A stretch of DNA of 64,000 nucleotides from Nitrospira sp. BO4 (GCA_030144965.1 JAMPUU010000017.1:372001-436000); one strand, 5' to 3'; shown: positions 16,193 through 25,729, counted from the stretch's first letter. The notes: generated by a model from the letters alone, not told the origin. Translations and numbers: made by a program.

Positions 16193-16576
16193 TCAGGCGA
16201 CTTTCCGTAAATGAGTATGTTTGACGGCGGTCAAGTCGCGGCAGAGCTGGCGAAGTTTGAACTGCACCTCATCAAAGGACTCCCCTTGAGCCGAATGGTC
16301 GGGGTAGCCCTGCAGATAGCCACGCCACTTGCCCTGCTCCTGCGTGAGCACATACCGTGGCGCTTCTACGTGGCCAGACCCTGCCTTGGGTGGTTCAATG
16401 CGGGGGATCTCTCGGGAGCTTTTGGCAATATCGCGGCTCAGCTGTTGGACCTTGAACTGCAGCTCGTCGAATGACGCCGCTTGTATTTCGCGATCAGGAC
16501 AGCCCTCAGGATGCGCGCGCCACCTGCCCTGCTCCGGCCAATATACCCAATTTGGTCGTTCCATTCTGGCGATCAT
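16193..16576 (-). CDS. Tandem duplicated HicB-like protein
   Basis: About 127 residues containing the same ~45-residue unit twice: WPEQGRWRAHPEGCPDREIQAASFDELQFKVQQLSRDI, then TQEQGKWRGYLQGYPDHSAQGESFDEVQFKLRQLCRDL. The unit resembles the partial RNase H fold of HicB antitoxins (EQG-x-W-x-G-x-x-P followed by a helix). There is no HicA toxin gene next to it and no DNA-binding C-terminus. Start is uncertain: ATG 16576 or ATG 16564. It is divergent from the alpha/beta hydrolase gene, with only about 53 bases between. Confidence 0.7.
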   Translation of the reverse strand: MIARMERPNWVYWPEQGRWRAHPEGCPDREIQAASFDELQFKVQQLSRDIAKSSREIPRIEPPKAGSGHVEAPRYVLTQEQGKWRGYLQGYPDHSAQGESFDEVQFKLRQLCRDLTAVKHTHLRKVA

Positions 16577-16629
16577 AGCGAGACGTTGAAGATCTGACCA
16601 GCAATTTCGAAATTTTTGCACGTACGCAT

Positions 16630-17532
16630 ATGGATCCGAACTTCTCCGGCACACCGGCCCTATCGTTTCGCCATATCTCAGCCAATCAGCTATCGTTTTA
16701 CGTCGCTATGGCAGGAACCGGGAATCGATTGGTGCTCTGCCTGCATGGATTTCCTGAATCCGCCGTCTCGTGGCGGCACCAGATCCCTTCACTGGCCCAA
16801 GCCGGGTATCGGGTCTGGGCTCCCGATCTCCGGGGATACGGCGGCACGACACGACCGACCGGCGTCGAGGCCTATCGAATTGAGCCCTTGATGGAAGATG
16901 TGACTGCTCTGCTTGAGGCTGCCCAAGTTCAGCGCGTCATTCTCGTTGGACACGACTGGGGTGGCATCATCGCTTGGTACTATGCGATGCGGCACAGCGA
17001 TCGTGTAGAAGCCCTTGTGATTGTGAACGCTCCCCATCCCGCCTGCTTTGAGCGAGAAGTACGGCACTGGCGGCAATTGCGCCGCTCCTGGTACATGGGC
17101 TTCTTTCAAATTCCTTGGCTCCCTGAAGCCGCCATGTCCGCCGGCCATGGTTATGTCATCGGCGCAATTTTCAGACATATGGCGATTGATCGCCAATGCA
17201 TGCCTGACGACCTTGTGCGGAAATACCAACAACAGGCATGCGAACCCGGAGCCCTCACCGCCATGGTGAATTATTATCGAGCAGCCTTACGCGGCGGCGC
17301 GTTTCGCCAGCGGCAACTGGGATATCCAGCCGTCGCGATTCCTACGCTGGTGATTTGGGGGCTTCAGGATCATGCGCTGGCCGCTGAGAATCTGGAAGGT
17401 TTGAGCAATTGTGCGACTGACTTGACGGTGGTGAAGATCGCCGACGCTGGGCATTTCGTCCATGAGGACAAGCCGGAACAAGTGACGCGTGAGATGCTGA
17501 CTTGGTTACGCAATAGATTACCGCACGACTGA
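16630..17532 (+). CDS. Alpha/beta hydrolase, epoxide hydrolase-like
   Basis: 300 residues of the soluble epoxide hydrolase/haloalkane dehalogenase branch. The oxyanion HGFPE motif (LHGFPESAVSWRHQ), the nucleophile elbow GHDWGG (Asp), an acid in GLQDHA and the base in AGHFVHEDKP are all present. DLRGYGGTTRP is typical of epoxide hydrolases. No signal peptide. Known members hydrolyse epoxides, lactones or esters; the native substrate cannot be named. It shares a very short divergent promoter region with the HicB-like gene. Confidence 0.88.
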   Translation: MDPNFSGTPALSFRHISANQLSFYVAMAGTGNRLVLCLHGFPESAVSWRHQIPSLAQAGYRVWAPDLRGYGGTTRPTGVEAYRIEPLMEDVTALLEAAQVQRVILVGHDWGGIIAWYYAMRHSDRVEALVIVNAPHPACFEREVRHWRQLRRSWYMGFFQIPWLPEAAMSAGHGYVIGAIFRHMAIDRQCMPDDLVRKYQQQACEPGALTAMVNYYRAALRGGAFRQRQLGYPAVAIPTLVIWGLQDHALAAENLEGLSNCATDLTVVKIADAGHFVHEDKPEQVTREMLTWLRNRLPHD

Positions 17533-17535
17533 TGG

Positions 17536-18744
17536 TCATCCGGGTGTCGCGATTGCAGAAGGTGTCGTCCCCGCTGGGAAGGGATTTCCAAACAAAGGGC
17601 TTAACGGTGCAAGTCCCCCAGTTCCTTGCGCGATGGCATAAGCCGACACACGACCTCCACGATTCACCACATAAAGAAATTGGCCATCCGACGAGAAGGT
17701 CATTGCCACAGGCGTGGTGCCCGCAGGTGCGGGGTTCAGGCTACCCGCTGAGCTCGGCACGAGCGTCAACAGTCCGCCGCTTCCAATAGTAAATGCCGTC
17801 ACCGTACCTCCGCCATTGGCCGTGTAAACAAATTGGCCATCCTGGGAGATGACAATGGCATTAGGAGTCGTGCTCCCGACCGGGATGGGGTTCGCGCTGG
17901 ACCCCGCCGGCGGCACCAAGCTTAGGAGGCCGTTTGCCGCGATCTGAAATACCGTGACATCATTGGAGCCACTGTTCGCGACGTAGAGAAACGATCCATT
18001 CGGCGAGATAGCGATTCCCTTCGAAGCCGTCCCACCGGTCGAGATGGGATTCCTGCTCGTCCCGGACGGGGGTATGAGCGTTAAGAGCCCTGTTCCTCCG
18101 ATTGAGAATGCCGAGACATCGTTGGATCCACTATTGGCCACAAAGAGGAATTTTCCAATTGGGGAAATCACTACGGATGCAGGATCCGATCCGCCAACCG
18201 AAACGGGGTTCGAGTTGCCGGCCGCCGGCGGTATAGGAGTCAAGACCCCAGCGGCCCCTATATTGAACGCGGTTACGTTATCAGAGCCACCATTGACCAC
18301 ATACAGATACTTTGTGTCAGAGGAGATGGCCATTGCTCCTGGGGTTGTGCCGACTGCAGCCGGGTTGGGATTGAGCCCAGTCGATGGCACCAAGATGAGG
18401 CCACCGTCCGTTGACACTCTGAACGCCGTCACATTATTCGCTCGACTGCTGGCCACAAACGTGAAAAATCCATCGGACGATATCGCAATCGCTGACGGAC
18501 CTGGGAGGTTCGCAAACGGAGAGCCGGCAATCGGCACCAACGCACCAGTCGCCGCATTGATGCTGTATCCGGATACATTATTGGAGCCGCTATTGGTGAC
18601 ATAGATGATCGATGTCGTTCCAACACCACCTCCTATGGTTCCTAAACCTCCAAACGCGCCCCCTTCCCCGCCTCCATCGCCACAGCCGGATAGAAGCCAT
18701 GCGAATGTGAAGAGCCATACCATTAGCCATTTTGTCATGCTCAT
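17536..18744 (-). CDS. Beta-propeller lipoprotein (lactonase/YncE-like)
   Basis: About 402 residues with a lipoprotein signal (LLSGC at the lipobox), then a Gly-rich linker and repeated ~50-residue blades of the form VTNSGSNNVSGYSIN...P-x-AIAISSDGFF. This is the 40-residue YVTN/beta-propeller (lactonase-fold, 6-phosphogluconolactonase-like) repeat. No catalytic site can be identified, and the repeats are most likely a binding surface. The start is ATG 18744 or 18738. It is one of two neighbouring paralogues on the same strand. Confidence 0.85.
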   Translation of the reverse strand: MSMTKWLMVWLFTFAWLLSGCGDGGGEGGAFGGLGTIGGGVGTTSIIYVTNSGSNNVSGYSINAATGALVPIAGSPFANLPGPSAIAISSDGFFTFVASSRANNVTAFRVSTDGGLILVPSTGLNPNPAAVGTTPGAMAISSDTKYLYVVNGGSDNVTAFNIGAAGVLTPIPPAAGNSNPVSVGGSDPASVVISPIGKFLFVANSGSNDVSAFSIGGTGLLTLIPPSGTSRNPISTGGTASKGIAISPNGSFLYVANSGSNDVTVFQIAANGLLSLVPPAGSSANPIPVGSTTPNAIVISQDGQFVYTANGGGTVTAFTIGSGGLLTLVPSSAGSLNPAPAGTTPVAMTFSSDGQFLYVVNRGGRVSAYAIAQGTGGLAPLSPLFGNPFPAGTTPSAIATPG

Positions 18745-19009
18745 AGCCTTGTGAATCGTGTGGATAATCACATCTCGGGTTATACCACTCCCACATAGTC
18801 AAGACAACGAAGCAGCTGTGGACGGGGCAGTGTTATACAGAAGGAATGCGCCAGGGTCTGCACCGGCCAAATCGGTGGCGAGTGGCTTGTCGTGGTTCTT
18901 TTACGTTGGCTGCCGTGACTTTATACATTTTCAAGCGAAGCGTCACCGCGATGAATGCTGCCCGCGGCACGGTGGCTGACCCGCGGGCTATCAAAGTCCC
19001 GGAGAAGGC

Positions 19010-20095
19010 TTATGGTCGGCCTGGTGTGGCAATGCCAACGGGGGTCGCTCCAGCCGGAAACGCCGCACCTAAAGAAACCAGCTCACCGGTGCCTGCTGTA
19101 ATTCGATAGCCGGATACATTGCCACCTCCGCCACTGTTTGAGGCATACAAGAATTGCCCATCCGGTTCTATGGTAATACCGCTTGGAGCTATTCCGGCAG
19201 GCTCCGTTTCCACGTTGTTCAAATCACCAGTTGTCCCGTTAACACTGAACACCGATACATTGTTCGATCCTTGATTGCTCACATACAGAAACGCTCCATT
19301 GGGTGACACGGCCACGCCGCTTGGCGCCGTTCCCGCTCCAAATGGAGAGTTGATGACCTGGGTCAAGGCGCCGGTGGTTCCGTTGATGCTGAACACCGAC
19401 ACATTGTTGGAGCCCTGGTTACTCACGTAGAGAAGTGCGCTGTTCGGTGATACGGCCACGCCGCGCGGCGAGGTCCCCGCATTTTCGTTTTCTTCGAACG
19501 TCAAGGCGCCGGTGGTTCCGTTGATTCTGAATGCCGACACATTGTTGGAGCCCTGGTTACTCACATAGAGGAAGGATCCATTCGGCGATACTGCGACCGC
19601 GCTCGGTGTTGTTCCTGCAGCAATCGGAGCGCCGACTACGCTCAATGCCCCGGTTGTTCCACCAATACTGTAAACAGATACGGTACCGTTATTGTTCGCA
19701 GCGTAAAGAAACCGATCGTTCGGTGAAACCGTCACTGCGTTAAAACCGCTTCCGGAAACGAATGGCGATCCTGTCACCGATGTGAGGCCCCCCGTCGTAG
19801 CACTGATGGCGAATGCATAGATGCCATCGTTGGTTGCGACAAAGGCGAAGGATCCATTCGAAGACACTGCAATGGATGATGGAACGTCGGTTGTGAGTGA
19901 AATGATACGTGCATCCACAAGGCTCCCTCCCCCACTGATCGTGTAAGCCGACACTTCGTTGGGTCCACTGCTCACGACATACGCGACTGGTACTGCCCCC
20001 CCTTCAAACCCACCTTCTCCGCCTCCTCCACTTGGACAGCCGGTCACCAGCGCCAGCACCGGTAACATGAGCCATGACAAGAATCGCGTGTTCAT
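19010..20095 (-). CDS. Beta-propeller lipoprotein (second copy)
   Basis: 361 residues, lipobox LVTGC near residue 19, Gly-rich linker, then seven or so blades with YVSNQGSNNVSVFSINGTTGAL. It is a paralogue of the neighbouring gene at 17.5 kb. Three blades are nearly identical at DNA level: about 70 bases at 19362 recur at 19500 (46 codons apart) with a third, more diverged copy at about 19224. That points to recent internal duplication or gene conversion. Envelope-anchored, probably outer-membrane or periplasmic; ligand unknown. About 265 noncoding bases separate the two paralogues. Confidence 0.85.
   Translation of the reverse strand: MNTRFLSWLMLPVLALVTGCPSGGGGEGGFEGGAVPVAYVVSSGPNEVSAYTISGGGSLVDARIISLTTDVPSSIAVSSNGSFAFVATNDGIYAFAISATTGGLTSVTGSPFVSGSGFNAVTVSPNDRFLYAANNNGTVSVYSIGGTTGALSVVGAPIAAGTTPSAVAVSPNGSFLYVSNQGSNNVSAFRINGTTGALTFEENENAGTSPRGVAVSPNSALLYVSNQGSNNVSVFSINGTTGALTQVINSPFGAGTAPSGVAVSPNGAFLYVSNQGSNNVSVFSVNGTTGDLNNVETEPAGIAPSGITIEPDGQFLYASNSGGGGNVSGYRITAGTGELVSLGAAFPAGATPVGIATPGRP
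19362..19570 (-). repeat. Internal DNA repeat in beta-propeller blades
   Basis: Two ~70-base copies, starting at 19362 and 19500, share GTCAAGGCGCCGGTGGTTCC and ACATTGTTGGAGCCCTGG with only a few differences. The period is 138 bases (46 codons), one propeller blade. A diverged third copy starts near 19224. Confidence 0.8.
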
Positions 20096-20246
20096 ATCGT
20101 GTCCTTTTGCTGATGTCCTTAATCAGATGCCTGTTCCCCGTATAGCACGGGTGAATACGTACACCAAATGAAATGACTTTTTTCGTTGGACTCCGATCGA
20201 TTCCCGCTGGCACACTGCACCTCTTAGCACGGAGCACGATCGGGCC

Positions 20247-21071
20247 TTGCATCAATCACTGACCATTCTCGGATCCGGCTACACCGCCAAGTTCCTCTTG
20301 CCGCTCGCCGAGCAACGCTATACCCGAGTCTTTGCCACCAGTCGGAACCCCGAGCGGCACCTCAGTCATCTACGACCTGACCGACGGGTACGATTCGATC
20401 TGGCACAACCTGATACATGGCCGTCGATTCCAATGGCGACCGACATTCTGTGGTGCTTTCCCGCAGTGCCGATTGAGTTGGTCCGGCAATTCGCTGAAGC
20501 GGCATCTCTGCAGACCCGTCGCCTCGCGGTGCTGGGGAGCACCTCCGCATACACCGATGGCATCTCTACCGGATATCCTCCGTCCTGGGTGGATGAGACA
20601 GCACCCATCGATCTAACAATAGAACGTGTACAGGGAGAAGAGCTATTGCGGACGACTTATGGCGCCATCGTGCTGCGGGTCGCAGGGATCTATGGGCCGG
20701 GTCGCAATCCCATCGATTGGATCAGAACAGGCCGCGTGAACCGCTCACGCAAATATGTCAACCTCATTCATGTCGAGGATTTGGCTGCGACCTGCCTTGC
20801 GGCCCTGACCCATGCCGAACCAAGCGGAATCTACAATGTGAGTGATGGCAATCCCATGACCTGGAACGATATTTGTGAGACGGTCGCGCGGCGGTGGGAC
20901 ATTCGCTCCTCCACCTCTCGGGAACCGGGGCCAACCGGCAAGCGGGTATTGAACAAGCGAATGAGTGAGTTACTGAAACTGGATCGTGTCGGTTTGCGCT
21001 ACAGTAATCTATTCGAAGCGCTTGAGCTGATTCAGCGGAGTTCGCTCAACGAAGCAAGGCCATCACCGTAA
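20247..21071 (+). CDS. NAD-dependent epimerase/dehydratase family protein
   Basis: 274 residues from a TTG start. N-terminal Rossmann motif LTILGSGYTAKFLL, nucleotide-sugar SDR-like middle (LAVLGSTSAYTDG) and IYGPGRNPIDWI with the C-terminal DLAATCLAAL and YNVSDGNPMTWNDI segments typical of the YeeZ/extended SDR group. The catalytic Tyr-x3-Lys is replaced by ERVQGEELL, so oxidoreductase activity is doubtful. Its 3' end overlaps the convergent CPBP protease gene by about 26 bases. Confidence 0.82.
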   Translation: MHQSLTILGSGYTAKFLLPLAEQRYTRVFATSRNPERHLSHLRPDRRVRFDLAQPDTWPSIPMATDILWCFPAVPIELVRQFAEAASLQTRRLAVLGSTSAYTDGISTGYPPSWVDETAPIDLTIERVQGEELLRTTYGAIVLRVAGIYGPGRNPIDWIRTGRVNRSRKYVNLIHVEDLAATCLAALTHAEPSGIYNVSDGNPMTWNDICETVARRWDIRSSTSREPGPTGKRVLNKRMSELLKLDRVGLRYSNLFEALELIQRSSLNEARPSP

Positions 21072-22542
21072 GGCACACCAGCAAGTTATTCATCGCATGG
21101 GCGGCCATGCTGGGAACCAGACTCCCTGTCCGCTCGTAGATCCAAGCCCAGAGGAACCCGCTCCACAAGACACTGATGAAGCCGATCAGGCTATAGCCGT
21201 GGGCCAACGCAAAGATGCCGGCACTGATGAGTGCGGCGGGAAAGAATGAAAACCGGCGACGAAGCATCGCATAGAGCAGACCGCGAAATACAAGCTCCTC
21301 GAAGATCGGCGCGAGGATCACATACTGGAGCAGGCTACTCGCCAACACAGAAGGTGACGCCCAGACGAGATCCTCATCAAACCATTCCGTCCAATGGTTA
21401 TTCAGATTCAGGAACTCGGCGGTCCGCCCCATCATCCATTCGCCCCAGATCCCCGCAGCGACAACGGCAAGAATGATGCAGGTCAGGCGTCCGAAGTCGG
21501 CTCGTTTAACATGGAGGCCGAACCCGTTCAAGAACGTCAGGCCGGAGGGCTTGAGCAGCTGAACATACGCAATCGCAAGCAGGGGAAGGTTGGCCAAAGG
21601 GATGGCCAATGCCGACACCGACGCATGCTCGATGGATGGAGCGAATAGCAAGACCGACGTTGCAATCACTCCTAAGGCACCACCACGGAGAATAACCGCA
21701 GCAGCATTTCCTCCGGACCAAGGAGGAGGAACGCCTGGTGAGTGCAGGCGCAAGATGTCCACCCGCTGACCCTTGAGCCTGACAATACCCAACAGCATGA
21801 CTGACCCGATCACCAGACAGATCAATTCGAACAACAGCAATGGGCGAATCCTTTGCTGAACCTGATCCTCCTTGAGCACACTCTGGTTTTTGACCGTCAC
21901 AAGAAGTTCCTGATTATCAGCTCGTTGCGCGAGCCTGGCGGCAAGATGATCGTAGAACCATCCGGTCGGCAGCGTTTCCGCCAGCAGAGCTTGTAATTCG
22001 ACTTCCTGTTCCCTATTGAGGGGTTGCGCACCATACGCAGCTTCGATCAGTTGTCCAAAGAGCACTGCAGACGTCCCACGATCTTGCCATCCCTTGGCTT
22101 CGACTAGTGCCGCCGCTTCACGCCCGGATTCTCCAAGTAGGATCGCCAGCCGAAGCTTGGACAGTGGGTCATCAGTCGTCTCAACCAGCTCGCGATACCA
22201 TTGGATGGCTTGCGCAGGAGTTTCGTCCTCGCTCCCCATCGTCCATTCCGCAAGCCATTGCTGCCATACCGGGGCTCGTCGAAGAGCGTCTTGTGCTTCC
22301 ATCATACGGCCGACCATCAGATCGAGCGCACGGTCTGGTTCCTCGAATCGCTGAAGTTTTGGAAAAGTCATCGACACCCACAGAATGTCCCCGAGCGCCG
22401 CAATCAGGATGGCTGCGCAGACGACATTCACAAACAGTGACCATCGAGAGCTGTAGGGTTGAAGTGGTGACTGTGAGGCCATAGGGGTTTCGGCATCTGG
22501 AAGACCCTGCAGTTGTCCGATCGAACAGGTCTGGTCGCTCAT
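21046..22542 (-). CDS. CPBP family intramembrane glutamic protease
   Basis: 498 residues. The C-terminal ~250 residues are a polytopic Abi/CPBP (Rce1-like) domain with EELVFRG (residues 415-421, EExxxR), FALAHG (His 448) and HAMNN (His 482, Asn 485), all required for catalysis in the family. The first ~240 residues are unusual: one membrane helix near 35-55, then a long soluble helical region (DLMVGRMMEAQDALRRAP...AILLGESGREAAAL), which resembles a TPR-like domain. Natural substrate unknown; such proteins process prenylated peptides or bacteriocin-related peptides. Ends convergently with the epimerase gene. Confidence 0.88.
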   Translation of the reverse strand: MSDQTCSIGQLQGLPDAETPMASQSPLQPYSSRWSLFVNVVCAAILIAALGDILWVSMTFPKLQRFEEPDRALDLMVGRMMEAQDALRRAPVWQQWLAEWTMGSEDETPAQAIQWYRELVETTDDPLSKLRLAILLGESGREAAALVEAKGWQDRGTSAVLFGQLIEAAYGAQPLNREQEVELQALLAETLPTGWFYDHLAARLAQRADNQELLVTVKNQSVLKEDQVQQRIRPLLLFELICLVIGSVMLLGIVRLKGQRVDILRLHSPGVPPPWSGGNAAAVILRGGALGVIATSVLLFAPSIEHASVSALAIPLANLPLLAIAYVQLLKPSGLTFLNGFGLHVKRADFGRLTCIILAVVAAGIWGEWMMGRTAEFLNLNNHWTEWFDEDLVWASPSVLASSLLQYVILAPIFEELVFRGLLYAMLRRRFSFFPAALISAGIFALAHGYSLIGFISVLWSGFLWAWIYERTGSLVPSMAAHAMNNLLVCLTVMALLR

Positions 22543-22687
22543 GGGTGCCTGACTATAACACGTGCCTCCGGCGCTCCAAATCCCCTCAAAGTAGCTACTG
22601 AGTAGGACGGCGTGGAATTTTCCGCATGGCCTTGCCTTCTGAAGTTGGCTATACTAACCCCGCGACATTCAAAGGGCCTTTTTTGTG

Positions 22688-23866
22688 ATGGACGAATTTA
22701 CTGCACCGCGCAGATTGCTCTTAGGCCCCGGTCCGAGCATGGTTCATCCCCGGGTGCTGCGTGCCATGGCGACTCCGATCGTGGGACATTTGGACCCGAC
22801 TTTCCTGCGAGTGATGAATGACATCCAGTCCCTCTTGCGCCATGTCTTTGCGACCACCAATCGTTTTTCGATTGCGGTCTCTGGTACCGGGTCAGCTGGT
22901 ATGGAGGCAGCGGTCGTCAACGTGGTGGAGCCGGGTGATGCCGTGATCGTAGGCATCAACGGGGTGTTCGGCACTCGGCTCGCAACGATCGTTGAACGTT
23001 GCGGAGGCAAGGCTATTCGTGTGGAGGTTCCTTGGGGCCAGATTATCGAACCGGACGCAATTTCGTCGATTCTCCAACGGTCGGGGCCGGTGAAGGCGGT
23101 TGCACTCGTCCACGCTGAAACCTCCACGGGTGCGTGGCAACCCATCGAACCGATCAGCGCGATCTGTCGCACATACGACGTCCTGCTCATAGTCGATGCG
23201 GTCACGTCGCTTGGCGGGGTCCCCGTAGAGGTCGATCAATGGGGCATCGATGTGTGTTACGGCGCCACGCAAAAGTGTCTCAGCTGCCCACCTGGCTTGG
23301 CGCCCTTGACCTTAAGCGAGCGCGCACTTTCTGTAATCAAGAATCGGCGTGCTCCCTGTCAAAGCTGGTATTTTGACCTAGCCCTGATCGCGGATTACTG
23401 GGCAGAGCATAGTCGGACCTATCATCACACCGCACCGATTTCTATGCTGTATGCCCTGCGGGAGGCCTTGCGTCTGATCAAAGAAGAAGGACTTCCTGCC
23501 AGGTTCGCCCGGCATGAATTGAACAGTCGCGCGCTGATGGCGGGACTGATCGCGCTCGGGTTGGAGCCGTTGCCTCCTCCTGATCACCGACTTCCGACGC
23601 TGATCTGTGTCACGGTTCCCACACCTATCAATGAAGCGAGCGTCCGATCTCAATTGCTCGAAACATCGGGCATAGAAATCGGCGGAGGCCTCGGGCATCT
23701 TAAGGGGAAAGTCTGGCGAATCGGATTGATGGGAGAATCGTCTACCGAAGCCAACGTGCTGACTTTCCTGAATGCATTGGAAGAGATCGGCATTCGAAAC
23801 AAGTGGATTTCGACCCCAGGCATTGCACTGCAGGCGGCAGCGCATACCTATAGTGTAGGACGCTAG
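22688..23866 (+). CDS. PLP-dependent aminotransferase, serine/alanine-glyoxylate type
   Basis: 392 residues, class V aminotransferase. GPGPSMVHPRVLRAM at the start, GTGSAGMEAAV (phosphate binding), DAVTSLGGVPVEVD (Asp 170) and ATQKCLSCPPG with Lys 196 as the internal aldimine: this is the serine-glyoxylate/alanine-glyoxylate/purine catabolism ureidoglycine aminotransferase group. ATG 22688 is preceded by a GTG that is also in frame. A TATACT -10-like element lies upstream. It forms a two-gene operon with the amidohydrolase, three bases downstream. Confidence 0.9.
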   Translation: MDEFTAPRRLLLGPGPSMVHPRVLRAMATPIVGHLDPTFLRVMNDIQSLLRHVFATTNRFSIAVSGTGSAGMEAAVVNVVEPGDAVIVGINGVFGTRLATIVERCGGKAIRVEVPWGQIIEPDAISSILQRSGPVKAVALVHAETSTGAWQPIEPISAICRTYDVLLIVDAVTSLGGVPVEVDQWGIDVCYGATQKCLSCPPGLAPLTLSERALSVIKNRRAPCQSWYFDLALIADYWAEHSRTYHHTAPISMLYALREALRLIKEEGLPARFARHELNSRALMAGLIALGLEPLPPPDHRLPTLICVTVPTPINEASVRSQLLETSGIEIGGGLGHLKGKVWRIGLMGESSTEANVLTFLNALEEIGIRNKWISTPGIALQAAAHTYSVGR

Positions 23867-23869
23867 GTT

Positions 23870-25078
23870 GTGACGATTGCCATTCATCACGCTCGCCTCA
23901 TCGATGGGACGGGAGCCGTTCACGACAGCACGACGCTGCTCGTGCGAGATACCAGAATCACGGCGGTCGGCCCAAGCAACGCTGTCACGATCCCGAAGGG
24001 GGCTATCCGTATCGACGGCCGCGGCCTCACAATTCTTCCGGGACTCATCGACTGCCATGTCCACCTCTGTTTGGGAGGCGAAGCAGATGTGGTCGCCACG
24101 CTGGAATCAGAACATCCGTCGTATACGTTGCTGAAATCGGCCAAGCATGCGAAAGCGACGATCGACGCAGGATTCACCACGGTGCGCGACGTAGGATCTC
24201 GGGATCATTCGATTTTTACCCTGAAACAGGCGATCGATTCTAGCCTTCTCCCTGGGCCGCGAATCGTTGGTGCAGGTCTTGCCATCTGCATGATCGGTGG
24301 TCATGCCCGGTTCATCGGACAAGAAGTCGAAGGCACCGAGCAAGTCAGGCAAGCCGTGGCCAACCAAGTCGCCGCCGGGGCGGGGGTCATCAAACTCATC
24401 GCTTCGGGAGGAGTGCTGACACCCGGCACCTCGCCGGATGTGGCTCAAATGACCACGCAGGAACTTGCGGCTGCGGTCGATGCCGCGCGTCAAGCCGGGA
24501 AAAAAGTGGCGGCCCATGCCCACGGAGCTTCCGGGATGAAGAACGCGATTCACGCAGGTGTGCATTCGATCGAACATGCAACGTTGTTGGACGACGAATC
24601 GGGCGCGCTCATGAAACGGTATGGGGTCTACATGGTTCCTACCCTTTCAGCCCTGGCGACCACGGCAGCCTGCCGACCGAGTTGCGGCATTCCCGAGAGT
24701 GCGTTAGACAAGGCCAAAGCCATGACCAAGCGCCATCGGTCCAGCTTCAAACATGCACACCAAAGCGGCATCTCCATCGCCATGGGGACCGACGCCGGAA
24801 CACCGTTCAACTACCACGGAGACAATGCGCAGGAACTCGAGCGTATGGTGGCCTTCGGCATGACACCGATGGAAGCCATCGTCGCCTCGACTTCGACGGC
24901 GGCTCAATTGATCGGGATCCAGGACTCAGTCGGAACACTGACCAAGGGAATGGAAGCTGATCTCGTCATCCTGAAAGGAAACCCGCTTCGACGGGTCGAG
25001 ATGCTGCGAGACCGCGACAAGATTATGGGGGTGATGAAAGCCGGCCAATTTGTGTCAGGACCGCTTTCGCGAGGCTAG
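23870..25078 (+). CDS. Amidohydrolase family metal-dependent hydrolase
   Basis: 402 residues, GTG start three bases after the aminotransferase stop. Metal ligands visible: H63-V-H65 in IDCHVHL, AAHAHG, SIEHATLL and GTDAGTP. LIASGGVLTPGTSPD is the conserved mid-region of the Xaa-Pro/prolidase-like imidazolonepropionase relatives (peptidase M38-like amidohydrolase). Such enzymes cleave dipeptides or amide/lactam bonds; the actual substrate is unknown. The tight pairing suggests a shared pathway, perhaps salvage of an amino compound whose nitrogen is transferred to glyoxylate. Confidence 0.88.
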   Translation: MTIAIHHARLIDGTGAVHDSTTLLVRDTRITAVGPSNAVTIPKGAIRIDGRGLTILPGLIDCHVHLCLGGEADVVATLESEHPSYTLLKSAKHAKATIDAGFTTVRDVGSRDHSIFTLKQAIDSSLLPGPRIVGAGLAICMIGGHARFIGQEVEGTEQVRQAVANQVAAGAGVIKLIASGGVLTPGTSPDVAQMTTQELAAAVDAARQAGKKVAAHAHGASGMKNAIHAGVHSIEHATLLDDESGALMKRYGVYMVPTLSALATTAACRPSCGIPESALDKAKAMTKRHRSSFKHAHQSGISIAMGTDAGTPFNYHGDNAQELERMVAFGMTPMEAIVASTSTAAQLIGIQDSVGTLTKGMEADLVILKGNPLRRVEMLRDRDKIMGVMKAGQFVSGPLSRG

Positions 25079-25090
25079 TTCCTGGGCGAG

Positions 25091-25729
25091 CTACCGTCTT
25101 TCGTAAAATAGCTCCAGCGCCGACACAACGCCTTGGACACGGCCTTTGCGGAAACCTTCCTCCAGACGAGCCCTGAGTGATCGGATCGCTCGATCATCCC
25201 CCCGCTTGACTATCCCCTGAGAGACCATCATCTCCATAGCTACTTCGATGAGGCGTCGCTTCCGCTTATTCATGTCCTCCGTGACCAGATCTTCCATTAT
25301 TTCGGACGCCCGGGTCGTGACTATCGGCTCCAGGAATGAATCATAACCCTGCGCTTGGATTGTTCGTTCTCGAATTACCTTCAATTCCTCGCGCACCCGT
25401 GCGACATTCGGTATCAAGATCGCGAACACTTCTTTCCGGCCTTCATCGAACAACTTCTGCTCGATTTCATCGAGAATGAGGCCGGGATCAGCCGCCGCTG
25501 AGCGCGGCTCATCTCCCCAACTTAACCGATCGTAGCTCTTGCGCTTTTCTGGGTCACCGACTATCTCATAGGCGACGTTGATCTCGCGGATCCGTTCTTC
25601 GGCATCCGTCTTGTGAGGATTGCGGTCGGGATGGTGCTCAAATACCAGTTTGCGATAGGCCTTCTTGATCTCGTCGTCGGACGCCTCCCGTGAAACGCCC
25701 AGCACCTGATAGTAGTTCGATCGCGCCAT
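25091..25729 (-). CDS. J-domain (DnaJ) protein
   Basis: 212 residues. The N-terminal J domain is complete: [33 protein letters not shown] with the HPD motif at residues 33-35, which stimulates Hsp70 ATPase. The rest (about 75-212) is helical without the Gly/Phe-rich or zinc region of true DnaJ, so it is a type III co-chaperone with a private substrate domain. ATG 25729 is the first methionine before the J domain; upstream in-frame codons lack support. It is convergent with the amidohydrolase and divergent from the MFS transporter. Confidence 0.9.
   Translation of the reverse strand: MARSNYYQVLGVSREASDDEIKKAYRKLVFEHHPDRNPHKTDAEERIREINVAYEIVGDPEKRKSYDRLSWGDEPRSAAADPGLILDEIEQKLFDEGRKEVFAILIPNVARVREELKVIRERTIQAQGYDSFLEPIVTTRASEIMEDLVTEDMNKRKRRLIEVAMEMMVSQGIVKRGDDRAIRSLRARLEEGFRKGRVQGVVSALELFYERR

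Noticed and set aside
19200..19620. CRISPR-like regular repeats
   Set aside because: Period of 138 bases equals one propeller blade and the reading frame is open throughout; no spacers or cas genes.
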